From positions 1-40,969 of the forward strand of contig CAJQRU010000103.1 in the NCBI GenBank assembly GCA_905612355.1: a stretch of 40,969 nt of DNA. The letters run 5' to 3'. Shown here piece after piece: positions 1 to 8,314 of this stretch. Below the pieces are notes generated by a model. That model saw nothing but the letters and a program-made list of their open reading frames with translations. It was not told the origin of the DNA and made no database searches. Each line of letters starts with the position of its first letter. Position 1 is the stretch's first letter. Both the position numbers and the translations under genes were made by a program. The DNA comes from an uncultured Gammaproteobacteria bacterium (GTDB lineage Bacteria > Pseudomonadota > Gammaproteobacteria > Arenicellales > UBA868).

Positions 1-1546
1 GCGCACCACTGACATTGGTTCGGAGGTCGTTTTGTTGGTCGGAGTTCAAGTTATCCCAACGAAAAGCGACACCATCGCCGAGTGGGTCGCCGTTATTCGC
101 GCCACTATGGGTCAACATGACACGATCCGTGGCCTGTTTTGTAGCAAGTTGGGTTGTCGCCTTCCAGAGTTCGTCGCCGGGCACGCCGGTAGTTTGGTCC
201 AAAGCCAACGCCGAGAGATCACCTGACCAGTCACTTGTATTGAAGCTGGACAAGTAAACGGCTGAGTTTGTGGTCAACGAAGGTGTACTGAAAGACGCCT
301 TGGCGGCAGTACCGGACTTAGCCTTGATGTCTACGGCAAACGTGGTGAAAGCATCGTTAAGTTCCTCAGGGTCATTTGCCGTTACATAGAGCCCCCCTCC
401 ATGTAACGCAGTGTCCTCGAGTAAGTCCAGATCCAGCTGAAACCCTACGACATAGGTAACGATGTTATTTTTCGCAGGATTACCATCAAAGTCATTGATG
501 TCTGGTCGTAAATCGGTTTCGTACAAGAACTTGGCAACATCATCGAGGTAATCGCTAAAACCAGACGTGGCGGGGTACCCAGTGTACGGGAACTTGCATC
601 CAGTGACCCCGTAGAACTCTTTGCCGACCTTGATATCGCACGGTTCGTAACATTGACTTCCTTTGTGTGACCACAGATCGGGTCGCAAAAATGGCGCAGT
701 GTCGGAGTTGCCGAAACTGTCGCCGATCGCGAGATAACGTTTCTTATCTTGAAAGACATAGTCGCCAGCGGTATAGGGCTCACCGTGCCCCCAGACCGTC
801 GCCGATGCATTACCCGCACAGTCACCGTCGTAGTCACGCAAACCACTAGCCTCACTAATATCGTTATCGTAGTAGGGTGCCCCATCGGTCAGCACGATGA
901 CAAAATTGTTCTGGCACCAACTACAGATCGGTGACGCACCAGAAACACCGCTATTTAAATAGGGTGTGTTATGTAACACGGTATTGACGGGTTTTTCCGT
1001 TTCTAAATCTTTGCCAGGATGAAGCGTGAGATTGCCGGTGTACTGACCATTCGCGACACAGGAGTCCGCATCCTGGTTTCCGGGAGCTGTGGGGCCTGAG
1101 AAACCAACAAAATAGCGCCCGACTTCGTGCAGTGCCTCGGCAACCGGTGTTACACCACCGGCGCTTAGAGCGTTGATCGCCGCATAGATCTCATCGCGGT
1201 GCTCATCGAGATCTGCGATGCCATAGTTGATGGTTGCTCCTACGCGGGAATCCCAACCATGTCCAAAGGAGGCGATCCCGACGCGAACATTGTGCAGCCC
1301 ATCAAGCAGGTTGATCGCAGCCTGCTTTGCCGCCGTCATGCGACTGACGGTACCTGACGACGTGTTCATGGAACCAGAATCATCAATCAGGATCATGATG
1401 TTGGGTGGCGCGACAGATGTCGCAAAAAGCGGAGCTTGGGCGATAACACCAATGTCAGCTCGAGCCGTCAACGAGAACACGCTGCAAAGCACAAACAGGA
1501 CAAACCACCCGCCTTTAATTGCCTTGTAGCGTCGTAGGGCCATCAT
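1..1546 (-). CDS. pilY1: PilY1-family type IV pilus protein, N-terminal part (runs off the left edge)
   Basis: An open frame reads leftward from an ATG at 1546 (a second in-frame ATG is at 1543) to the window edge, about 515 residues without a stop. Residues 1-30 form a Sec signal peptide: basic MMALRRYK, a hydrophobic core, then a cut after TARA. Mature protein begins DIGVIAQAPLF, like the start of many PilY1 proteins. It is followed at once by a VWA domain with the MIDAS motif DDSGSM near residue 57 and the conserved TPVAEAL and LTDGAPYYD segments. After about residue 400 comes the PilY1 linker (SDWSGDLSALALDQTTG, then GVAFRWDNL) that precedes the C-terminal beta-propeller, which is outside the window. 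PilY1 proteins are tip adhesins and retraction regulators of type IV pili. A GAGGCGAG stretch just upstream can serve as ribosome binding site. No pilin genes are visible here. The family call is firm; the exact role is inferred. Confidence 0.88.
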   Translation of the reverse strand, partial: MMALRRYKAIKGGWFVLFVLCSVFSLTARADIGVIAQAPLFATSVAPPNIMILIDDSGSMNTSSGTVSRMTAAKQAAINLLDGLHNVRVGIASFGHGWDSRVGATINYGIADLDEHRDEIYAAINALSAGGVTPVAEALHEVGRYFVGFSGPTAPGNQDADSCVANGQYTGNLTLHPGKDLETEKPVNTVLHNTPYLNSGVSGASPICSWCQNNFVIVLTDGAPYYDNDISEASGLRDYDGDCAGNASATVWGHGEPYTAGDYVFQDKKRYLAIGDSFGNSDTAPFLRPDLWSHKGSQCYEPCDIKVGKEFYGVTGCKFPYTGYPATSGFSDYLDDVAKFLYETDLRPDINDFDGNPAKNNIVTYVVGFQLDLDLLEDTALHGGGLYVTANDPEELNDAFTTFAVDIKAKSGTAAKASFSTPSLTTNSAVYLSSFNTSDWSGDLSALALDQTTGVPGDELWKATTQLATKQATDRVMLTHSGANNGDPLGDGVAFRWDNLNSDQQNDLRTNVSGA

Positions 1547-1801
1547 GACTCGCCTCGCGTCTATCCGCTGACATTGATCTAGGCCGAGTCTAGCTTTGAT
1601 TGGCTGTAACATATTTTGGTTGCTTTGTTACGTGGCTGTAGAAGTATGCACCGCTTTGCCAGCGGTAGTTATTGTCGCCTGCCCCTCAGTCAGAACACTC
1701 ACCCCTTGTTGTGGAGGGAGTAGAATAGCGGTTTCTATTGTGCCAGTACATGTGCGTGACAAAATCAAAGGCGTATACAACTATGCGCCTTTTGAGGTGG
1801 A

Positions 1802-2156
1802 TCAATACTGGAACAATCTTTGTTTGATAAATAGGGTGGATTTTAGACCATCCATCAAGTAGTAGAAGGCTTCTACGACGGGGTGCTTGAAAATGAAATT
1901 CTTGCCCCATATTTCGATGACACCAACATGGCAACACTAATCGATCATCAGACGCGGTTCTTTTCTGCCGCAATGGGTGGTCCTACTTCATTTGACGCGC
2001 GTTCATACTAATAGAGGCATCAACGAGGACGCATGGAATGCAGTTGTCACTGTTTTGTCGAAGACGCTACACGACTTTAATATCGAATCCGATGACATCC
2101 AGGCAATCCTCAGTGCTGTCGGGAGCAAGAAGGACTTCATTGTGCAGGCGAATTAG
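1802..2156 (+). pseudogene. Group-1 truncated hemoglobin, decayed
   Basis: Reading the plus strand from 1802 gives SILEQSLFDK, stop, GGF, stop, TIHQVVEGFYDGVL, then LAPYFDDTNMATLIDHQ and FFSAAMGGPTSF, which aligns from memory with group-1 truncated hemoglobins such as HbN. The B10-type Tyr (VVEGFY) and the proximal His (VHTNRGI, codon 2004-2006) are still recognisable. There are two in-frame TAG codons (1832, 1844). A frameshift lies near 1995-2000, where a few residues also seem to be missing; the frame then continues as NRGINEDAWNAVV to a stop at 2154-2156. A strong GAGGTGG motif (1794-1800) sits five bases before an ATA codon at 1805, which may be a mutated ATG start. Intact members bind heme and sense or detoxify O2 or NO. 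This copy cannot make the full protein. The remnant of the cyclase gene follows 18 bases later, which suggests they were once an operon. Confidence 0.8.
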
Positions 2157-2174
2157 TTGGGCTTAGCCATTTTG

Positions 2175-3102
2175 ATGAATGAACCCATAGTGGAGTCGCT
2201 GCCGTTTGCCGTTGCGGTTCTGAATTTAAATTCATGTCAGGTAGTTTCGGTTAACTGAAGGTTTTCCGCTTTGTTCGAAAATCAAAGAGAAAACCACATC
2301 CCGCCGTCAATGAGAGATTTGAATGCGCTCCTTGGTGATGAGTTGATCAAACTGATCAAAAAAAAAGGGAGTCTTTAAGAAAGAGATCAAAGTAGATAGA
2401 AAACGTTATTCGTATGAATTTCACTTGAACGTTTTTTCAGACGATATGTCGTTTGGCACGCTTGTTGGTGTAGATAAATCAGAGATTATTAAAGCGGAGT
2501 CAAAACTGAACTCTTACGTTCGAATAATCGAAGAAAGCAATAAAGAACTTTACCGGTTGGCACACACGGATCCCTTGACTGAAACGGCTAATCGAAGAGC
2601 ATTGTTTGCAGACTATGAAGCACGATCGAAGGCTTCAACACAATTTCATTGTTTTGTAAGCATTCTCGATATTGATCACTTTAAGGGTTATAACGATAAG
2701 TACGGGCATGATTTCGGTGATTTCGTTCTCAAGGAGTTTGCAGTCCAAATAAGGAATCAGATCCCCCCGGAATCTATCTTTTCCCGCATTGGCGGCGAGG
2801 AGTTTTGTGTGGTCGACTTTGAAAAAACCAACATGAACTCCAGAAGAAACCTAGAACAGGCGCTCAGTAAAGTTCAAGGGCTTCAATTGCAAACACCAAT
2901 AACTGAATCGGTAAACATTTCATTTAGTGCAGGCATTGCAGAGTATGGTGTAGATGGAGAAACATTGGATCAACTCCTAAAGAATGCAGATCGAGCGCTT
3001 TATTATGCAAAGGCAAATGGCCGCTCTTGTGTCATTCCATATTCAGCGGATCTATTTGAGATGCGTGATACCACATTAATCGCTAAAGTGGACAGTGACT
3101 GA
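2175..3102 (+). pseudogene. PAS-GGDEF diguanylate cyclase, N-terminus broken, GGDEF domain intact
   Basis: From the ATG at 2175 the frame reads MNEPIVESLPFAVAVLNLNS and on to VVSVN, hits a TGA at about 2256, resumes RFSALFENQ, and ends in KKKGSL-stop after a nine-A run (2358-2366). A one-base change in that run restores KKGVFKKEIKVDRKRY, which is open to 3102. The N-terminal piece resembles a PAS sensor domain (VN-x-RFSALF matches the usual N-R-R-F-A-A-L-F pattern, so the TGA may derive from CGA). The C-terminal part, open from about 2425 with a TTG codon, is a complete GGDEF domain: TDPLTETANRRAL, DIDHFKGYNDKYGHDFGD and the active-site SRIGGEEF. The allosteric RxxD I-site upstream of GGEEF is not seen. 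Intact enzymes make c-di-GMP from GTP. The GGDEF part alone has no obvious ribosome binding site, so expression is doubtful. The adjacent globin suggests a former heme-gas to c-di-GMP signalling pair. Confidence 0.78.
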
Positions 3103-3490
3103 TAGCTGTCCCAACATGGTAGACGCGGCTCCCCTATCCTTCAGTTGAAACTGTGCATACCGCACCGTGACTAGGTCGTCACTCTGAATTCAATTGGGGC
3201 GGGGTTAGTGAGTAAACCGTATGCCTATCGCCAAACTAAGAAAATGAAGGGTAGCTATGCGCCACGAGGTCGGAAGTCCGAATTTCTTAGGGATTGGCAT
3301 TGAATCAATTAATTAAGCCTGATCTTGCGAAGTGCATTACTCAACTGCGTTCGGCAGTCTAGCTCTAGACGGTTGGTTGTCGGGTGGTGCTGAAGGCGGA
3401 CTCACGAGAGACCGGCCGCGAAAGGTTTTGGTGGGAAGGTCGAGCAGACCTTCCCTGCATTAGGTCTTGGCAGTGTGTTTAACAAGCGGC
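3103..3490. other. Gene-free stretch between two pseudogenes
   Basis: No open frame on either strand looks like a protein. The stretch holds short inverted repeats (TCGGA-ag-TCCGA near 3270 and a perfect 9-bp hairpin at 3433-3455) but no T-tract terminator. It lies inside the decayed 1.8-3.8 kb zone and may itself be gene debris. Confidence 0.5.
3433..3455. repeat. Perfect 9-bp inverted repeat with 5-base loop
   Basis: GGGAAGGTC at 3433-3441 and GACCTTCCC at 3447-3455 are exact reverse complements around the loop GAGCA. No run of T follows on the plus strand and no run of A precedes it, so a classical intrinsic terminator is not supported. It could be an operator, a transcript-stabilising hairpin or a relic. 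Confidence 0.55.
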
Positions 3491-3782
3491 CTAGTTCGCT
3501 AACATTGTTATCTCGGTGGACTCAAGAATATGTCCTGATGCTGCTAATGTTTCACCGGCTTCTGCGAAGAATGCGTCCATCGCTTCTCTCTTAAAGGGCC
3601 ATGACACAAAACAAAACCGCTTTGTGGGTCATCTTCGCTCACACCATGAAAAAGTTCGATGATGCCGGCTTCTCTCGCCATCGGTTGGGCCCCGTAGTAG
3701 GCCTTTCCCACTTGGAAAAGTCATTGTTAATCTTAAATTTAATTAAAGCGTATGAAGTCTGTTGATTCTCGGTTGAGGTCAT
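3491..3782 (-). pseudogene. Small DUF3764-like protein, broken by two frameshifts
   Basis: On the minus strand an ATG at 3782 opens MTSTENQQTSYALIKFK and on to NDFSKWE. A missing base in an A-run near 3705 shifts the frame to KAYYGAQPMAREAGIIELFHG and then VSEDDPQSGFVLCHGP. A second missing base near 3597 shifts it to FKREAMDAFFAEAGETLAAS and GHILESTEITMLAN, with a stop at 3493-3491. Joined, these pieces make a coherent protein of about 97 residues. The pattern (hydrophobic beta strand, E-A-G-I, Y/F-H-G-V, DDP, then GHI-x-EST) resembles, from memory, the small DUF3764 proteins and other ferredoxin-like alpha/beta-barrel proteins. No biochemical function is known for that family. Both lesions are single-base losses next to short homopolymers, so sequencing error is an alternative to real decay. 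The family name is tentative; the frameshifted coding signal is clearer. Confidence 0.55.
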
Positions 3783-4157
3783 TGATGATAGGCAAATAAT
3801 AATACAGAAAGTATCGGCACCTACTGCAACGGAGATATGTTTACACAACGTAGATCCAAGCCCATATCGACGTCAGACCGAGAGGTAGTTGTGGTGTAAA
3901 GTTTTAGGGCGCTGCAGCGAGCGAGTAATGGCCATAATGGTCTGAGCGGCATGTGTCGCCGACGAGAGGCGATGTCGTTGATCGGAACAATGTTGGGGCA
4001 GATTTCCTCATCGCTCAGTGAGCCTCGTCGCACCGGATCAGCGATATATTTCGGTGGTGAGACGCGCCCAAGCCTAGGTATTGGTAATCAGTGGGGTGTT
4101 TAGAGGGGTCGTCCCGCTTTTTGGCGAGTTAATCTTTTCGTAACAAGCAAGAACTTT
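3783..4157. other. Gene-free stretch upstream of the oxidoreductase gene
   Basis: Only short frames occur here. A minus-strand frame at 3821-4033 has no recognisable motif, signal peptide or ribosome binding site and overlaps the preceding remnant. The promoter of the downstream oxidoreductase gene should lie here, but no convincing -35/-10 pair was found. Confidence 0.4.
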
Positions 4158-4163
4158 GGAGGG
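4158..4163 (+). promoter_or_regulatory. Ribosome binding site in front of a cluster of ATG codons
   Basis: GGAGGG at 4158-4163 is followed directly by ATG codons at 4164, 4167 and 4173. The first is too close to be used efficiently. 4173 (about ten bases away) or 4167 (four bases) fits better, and homologues of this family usually start only a few residues before the Rossmann strand, as 4173 would. Confidence 0.6.
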
Positions 4164-4172
4164 ATGATGATC

Positions 4173-5207
4173 ATGCTAAAAACGCGACTTGCCCTGGTTG
4201 GTGCGGGGGTCATTGGGAAACGGCACCTCAAAGCCATTGGTGAGGTAGCCGAAGCAGAGTTGGTAGCGATATCCGATACGAATGCCGAGGCGGAGTCATT
4301 GGCCAGGGACAACGAAGTCCCATTTTTTATGTCGACCGAGGAAATGCTATCGACCCAGCGACCCGACGGTGTCTTTGTTTGCACGCCTACCGAGGCACAC
4401 TTGGAACCGGTACTGTCTGCGCTTAAATCCAAGGCGCATGTTTTGGTCGAGAAACCGATTACCGCTTCCATGGAAGAGGCCGAGTTAATCATTCGATCAT
4501 CTCAAGAGTGTGTTCGGGAAGTGCTGGTCGGCCACCACCGTCGTTACTACGGAATGATTCAAAAGGTCAGGGATTTGATTCGTGGAGGAGGGCTTGGACA
4601 ACTCGTTGGCATCAGCGGTCTATGGGCTGTTCGAAAACCTGACTCTTATTATGAACCCGATTGGCGAAAGCAAAGAAGCTCAGGACCGGTTCTGATTAAT
4701 CTAATCCATGAAATCGATCTACTGAGATATCTCTGCGGCGAACTGGTTTCCGTTTCCGCCAAGACTCGTCGCGGCCTTCGCGATCACCCGAAGGAAGAGA
4801 CGGCTGCCGTTCTGTTGGAATTCGTGGACGGTGCTGTCGGGACTTTTCTGCTCTCGGATGTCGCGCCATCACCTTGGACGTGGGAACAAGCCGTTGGTGA
4901 AAACCCCGACTTTCCGAGAAGCGCCCAGAATGTTTACCGCTTTATCGGTTCGAAAGCTGCGCTCGATTTCCCCAATCTGGTGCTCTGGCAACACGAGGGT
5001 CACCCTCGCGACTGGGTGCATGAGATTTCCCCTGAACCGATAGCGGTCGAGTTTGAAGACCCTTATGTAGCGCAATGCCGACACTTCTGCGCGGTGATTA
5101 ATGGAACCGAGCAGCCGCGCATTACGGCTTTGGATGCGGCCAAAACGTTGCGTGCTACCTTGGCCGTTTTCGAGGCTGCGGATAAAGGTATGGAGGTTCG
5201 ACTGTGA
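4173..5207 (+). CDS. Gfo/Idh/MocA-family NAD(P)-dependent oxidoreductase
   Basis: The predicted protein has 344 residues, normal for the family. Residues 4-15 are the Rossmann strand and turn (TRLALVGAGVIG) for NAD(P). The family signature EKP is at about 93-95 (HVLVEKPI), and the conserved IHEIDLLRYL segment at 178-187 carries the histidine near the active site. The C-terminal half has the expected alpha/beta substrate domain. Members oxidise or reduce sugars, inositols and related polyols at a ring or chain hydroxyl; the substrate cannot be read from the sequence. The next gene starts 37 bases after the stop on the same strand, so the two are probably cotranscribed. The sugar-acid dehydratase that converges from the other side supports a role in sugar or sugar-acid breakdown (inference). 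Start choice is explained under the ribosome binding site at 4158. Confidence 0.88.
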   Translation: MLKTRLALVGAGVIGKRHLKAIGEVAEAELVAISDTNAEAESLARDNEVPFFMSTEEMLSTQRPDGVFVCTPTEAHLEPVLSALKSKAHVLVEKPITASMEEAELIIRSSQECVREVLVGHHRRYYGMIQKVRDLIRGGGLGQLVGISGLWAVRKPDSYYEPDWRKQRSSGPVLINLIHEIDLLRYLCGELVSVSAKTRRGLRDHPKEETAAVLLEFVDGAVGTFLLSDVAPSPWTWEQAVGENPDFPRSAQNVYRFIGSKAALDFPNLVLWQHEGHPRDWVHEISPEPIAVEFEDPYVAQCRHFCAVINGTEQPRITALDAAKTLRATLAVFEAADKGMEVRL

Positions 5208-5244
5208 AACTCCCAAGCAACCCTCAAAGTGGGGAAGGATCGTT

Positions 5245-6660
5245 ATGAGCATGAGTGAGTGCGATGCGCCGGCCTATGAGCTGGAGGTGGAGGTGTTAGT
5301 GGTCGGAGCAGGTGCGTGTGGCTGTACGGCTGCGTTGGCGGCACACGGTGCGGGTGCGCAAGTGATGGTTTTGGAGAGAGATGCGACGCCGTCGGGAAAC
5401 ACTTCGTTGTCGGGCGGGCAAATTCCAGCAGGTGGAAGTCGTTTGCAGGAACTGGCAGGCATCAATGATGCGGCACAAATTTTAGAAGGGGATTTGCGTT
5501 CAAAAGCCAAAGGTTTGTCAAATGCAGAAGTGGTTAAGCAGGTTGCGGGCGCGTCCGGGTCTACGATCGATTGGCTGGTTGAGGAGCATGGGGTACCGCT
5601 TTCTTGTATATCGAACTTCATTTATCCCGGGCATACGGTTCCCCACATGCACGCGTCGCCCAGTCGGTTTGGGGCAGAGATTCTCGCTTCGTTACTGAAA
5701 GCAGTTTATGCAGAGGGAATTGATCTAGTAACGTCAGCTCGGGTGGTAGATCTTTACCGGGATCGTTCGGGTCGTATTAGTGGTGTTCGTGTGCAGCGAC
5801 CGGACGGGGTCTCAGAGGATTTAGGTTGTCAGGCCTTGATTCTCGCGTGTAACGGGTACGGTGGAAACCCGGATATGCTCAAGAAATATATTCCTGAGAT
5901 GGCTGCGGCGTATTATCACGGACATCCAAGTAATGACGGTGATGCGATACGTTGGGGAGAAATGCTTGGTGCATCACTTGCTGACATGGGCGCGTTCCAA
6001 GGTCATGGCGCGGTCTGCACTCCGCACAACATACATTTGGGATGGCCAGTCATAACGGAAGGTGGGATACAGGTTAATCGCTCGGGCCTAAGGTTTTCTA
6101 ACGAAAATGAGGGCTATTCGGAACAGGCGCTGCACGTGATACGCCAGCGGGATCATGTGGCTTGGACAGTTTGGGACCAGCGATGCCAGGGCATCGCCGC
6201 TCAGATGCACAGTCAACAGGCTGCCATGGAAGCAGGGGCTATTCGAGAATGTGAATCCCTGGTCGGTGTTGCTTCCTTTATAGGGTGTGAAGAGGCGACC
6301 TTGCAAGAAACCTTTGAGGGGGTGGAATCAATGTGTCGTAGTGAAGCCGTGTGCCCTTGGGGAAGAAATTTCGAAAGCCATCCACCATTAACGCCGCCGT
6401 ACTACGTAGCGAAAGTCCAAGGGGCTCTGTTTCATACGCAAGGGGGTTTGGAGGTTGATCAGTATGCGCGCGTGCTGCGATCTGATGGTTCGGCCTTCGA
6501 CAATTTATTTGCCGGTGGTGGGGCGGCGCGAGGTTTTTCGGGCCCCTCAGATTGGGGTTATTTATCGGGTTCTGGACTGTTGTCGGCAACCGTACTCGGT
6601 CGTTTTGCTGGAGTGTCGGCGGCAAAATGGGTCGGTGCTAATCGAACTTCGTGTTTATAA
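5245..6660 (+). CDS. FAD-dependent dehydrogenase of the fumarate reductase/tricarballylate dehydrogenase type
   Basis: The start is taken at the ATG at 5245 (471 residues), seven bases after GGGGAAGG; the frame is open further upstream, but that part overlaps the preceding gene in a different frame and is not protein-like. Residues 15-45 form the FAD dinucleotide-binding fold (VEVLVVGAGACG and, further on, VLERD), where the glycine motif is GAGACG. The segment GNTSLSGGQIPAGG at about 52-65 matches the flavin-contact loop of succinate dehydrogenase/fumarate reductase flavoproteins. The C-terminal FAGGGAARGFSGPSDWGYLSG closes the FAD site. Relatives include 3-ketosteroid and tricarballylate dehydrogenases, which remove hydrogen across a C-C bond next to a carbonyl. 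No membrane anchor or heme domain is present, so it is a soluble single-chain enzyme. Substrate unknown; probably acts in the same pathway as the preceding oxidoreductase. Confidence 0.85.
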   Translation: MSMSECDAPAYELEVEVLVVGAGACGCTAALAAHGAGAQVMVLERDATPSGNTSLSGGQIPAGGSRLQELAGINDAAQILEGDLRSKAKGLSNAEVVKQVAGASGSTIDWLVEEHGVPLSCISNFIYPGHTVPHMHASPSRFGAEILASLLKAVYAEGIDLVTSARVVDLYRDRSGRISGVRVQRPDGVSEDLGCQALILACNGYGGNPDMLKKYIPEMAAAYYHGHPSNDGDAIRWGEMLGASLADMGAFQGHGAVCTPHNIHLGWPVITEGGIQVNRSGLRFSNENEGYSEQALHVIRQRDHVAWTVWDQRCQGIAAQMHSQQAAMEAGAIRECESLVGVASFIGCEEATLQETFEGVESMCRSEAVCPWGRNFESHPPLTPPYYVAKVQGALFHTQGGLEVDQYARVLRSDGSAFDNLFAGGGAARGFSGPSDWGYLSGSGLLSATVLGRFAGVSAAKWVGANRTSCL

Positions 6661-6766
6661 GAGTGCGAGGTGTTGAGCTCGGGGCGGCAGACGCTGTCGT
6701 TAGGATATGCTCAGGTTCAATATTCTACCTATCGATCAGAGCAAAACATTTCGTTTGATTATTTTC

Positions 6767-8314
6767 TCAACCGGTAATTCCGATGTTCCAAGGAATAAAT
6801 TCATGTCGACCGAGGTCTAAAACTTCGCTTTTAGTCTGGCCACCTGAGGCAACATAGAGAAAATATTCGAAAATACGTTGCCCCATCTCATCCATGTTGG
6901 TTTCGCCATCGAGTATGGCGCCACAGTTGATGTCCATATCCTCTTCCATGCGCTGAAACATGGGTGTATTGGTGGCAAGTTTGATCGAAGGGCTTGGTTT
7001 TGCCCCAAAGCAGGAACCACGACCGGTAGTGAAAGCCACCATATTCGCGCCACCGGCGATTTGCCCAGTCGCAGAGACTGGATCAAAACCGGGGGAGTCC
7101 ATGAAGACGAAACCGTTGGTGGTCACCGATTCGCCGTAGTGATAGACCGCCATTAAAGGTCCGGTGCCGCCTTTCATAGAGGAGCCGAGCGACTTTTCAA
7201 GAATGTTGGCGAGCCCGCCTTTTTGGTTTCCTGGGCTCACCACGCCATTGATCTGTACGTCCCGACCGATCGCGTATTCCTCTTTCCACCAGCGGATTCG
7301 CTCAATCAGTTTCTTGCCAATCTCTACCGTTGCGGCACGGGCGGTCAGGGTGTGCTCGACCCCGTAAATTTCTGGCGTCTCTGAAAGAATGCCAGTGCCT
7401 CCGTGACGTGAGAGGATATCAACAGCCTTGCCCAGTGCAGGATTAGCGGTGATTGAAGAGAATCCGTCAGACCCACCGCACTGCAGGCCGACCATGATGT
7501 GACTCGCTGGAACGGCTTGTCGTTGACACTGGTTAGCGTTTGTCAGTAGTTCATCAACGATGGCAATACCCGCAGCGATGGTTTGGCGGGTGCCCCCATT
7601 TTCCTGCATGATCAACGTGCGCAGGGTTTCCCCCGGTACAAGCTGTTGCGCCGCAAACAGTCCACCGACTTGGCACCGTTCACATCCCAGACCCACCACT
7701 AGACTTCCGGCAACGTTCGGGTGCTGGATGTATCCGGCGAGAGTCCGATGAAGCAGGTTCATTGGCTCCCCAGTCATCTCCATGCCGCAGCCGGTGTGAT
7801 GACTGAAGGCGGCAACGCCATCGACGTTGGGATAGTTTGCCAGGCGTTCTTTGGTGAAGTGGTCTGCGATGGCATGGACCACCGTGGCAGAGCAGTTCAC
7901 CGTAGAGACGATGGCAATAAAGTTTCGAGTGCCGGCTCGTCCATCGTCCCGTAGGTACCCTTGAAAGGTTGCGCGTTCGGCCGGCGGCAATAGCTCAAGC
8001 GGTTGGTAGTCCTCGCTATAGCGGTAGTCGCGGTCAAATTCCCGAAACTCCATGTTGTGGCTATGCAGCATGGTGCCGGCTGGCAGATTCGTCTTGGCAA
8101 AGCCAATCGTGACACGGTATTTTAGAATTGGCTCGCCCTGGACAATGTCTTGCATAGCAACTTTGTATCCAGCGGGGATGATTTCACGAGTTACCACGTT
8201 ACTTTCGGGTAGGGCGGTACCGCTGGTAATCTCTCGTAGCGCCACAGCGACGTTATCCCCAGAGTTAAGGCGTATAGCCGGCCCGTTCACGCGTTTGTTC
8301 TGAAGGTCTAACAT
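6767..8314 (-). CDS. Altronate/galactarate dehydratase family (UxaA/GarD-like)
   Basis: This 515-residue protein has the full two-part layout of the family. Residues 1-95 are the SAF-like N-terminal domain (GDNVAVALREITSGTALPES and later GEPILKYRVTIGFAKTNLPAG). The remainder is the catalytic domain, with YLRDDGRAGTRNFIAIVSTV, HHTGCGMEMTG, GLGCERCQVGG, GLQCGGSDGFSSI and GRGSCFGAKPSPSIKLATN. The cysteines in these motifs are the conserved metal-site candidates. UxaA dehydrates D-altronate and GarD dehydrates galactarate to 2-keto-3-deoxy acids; which substrate applies here is not decidable by eye. AGGT about ten bases before the ATG serves as ribosome binding site. The gene converges on the FAD dehydrogenase with 106 bases between, and is divergent from the surface operon at 8555. 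No regulator or transporter of the uronate pathway is adjacent. Confidence 0.88.
   Translation of the reverse strand: MLDLQNKRVNGPAIRLNSGDNVAVALREITSGTALPESNVVTREIIPAGYKVAMQDIVQGEPILKYRVTIGFAKTNLPAGTMLHSHNMEFREFDRDYRYSEDYQPLELLPPAERATFQGYLRDDGRAGTRNFIAIVSTVNCSATVVHAIADHFTKERLANYPNVDGVAAFSHHTGCGMEMTGEPMNLLHRTLAGYIQHPNVAGSLVVGLGCERCQVGGLFAAQQLVPGETLRTLIMQENGGTRQTIAAGIAIVDELLTNANQCQRQAVPASHIMVGLQCGGSDGFSSITANPALGKAVDILSRHGGTGILSETPEIYGVEHTLTARAATVEIGKKLIERIRWWKEEYAIGRDVQINGVVSPGNQKGGLANILEKSLGSSMKGGTGPLMAVYHYGESVTTNGFVFMDSPGFDPVSATGQIAGGANMVAFTTGRGSCFGAKPSPSIKLATNTPMFQRMEEDMDINCGAILDGETNMDEMGQRIFEYFLYVASGGQTKSEVLDLGRHEFIPWNIGITG

Noticed and set aside
3821-4033. Minus-strand 70-residue frame in the gap before the oxidoreductase gene
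   Set aside because: No recognisable motif, no ribosome binding site, and it overlaps the preceding remnant.
5101-5244. Longer N-terminus for the FAD dehydrogenase
   Set aside because: The extra 48 codons overlap the preceding gene in another frame, are Arg/Lys-rich and precede a better start with a clear ribosome binding site.
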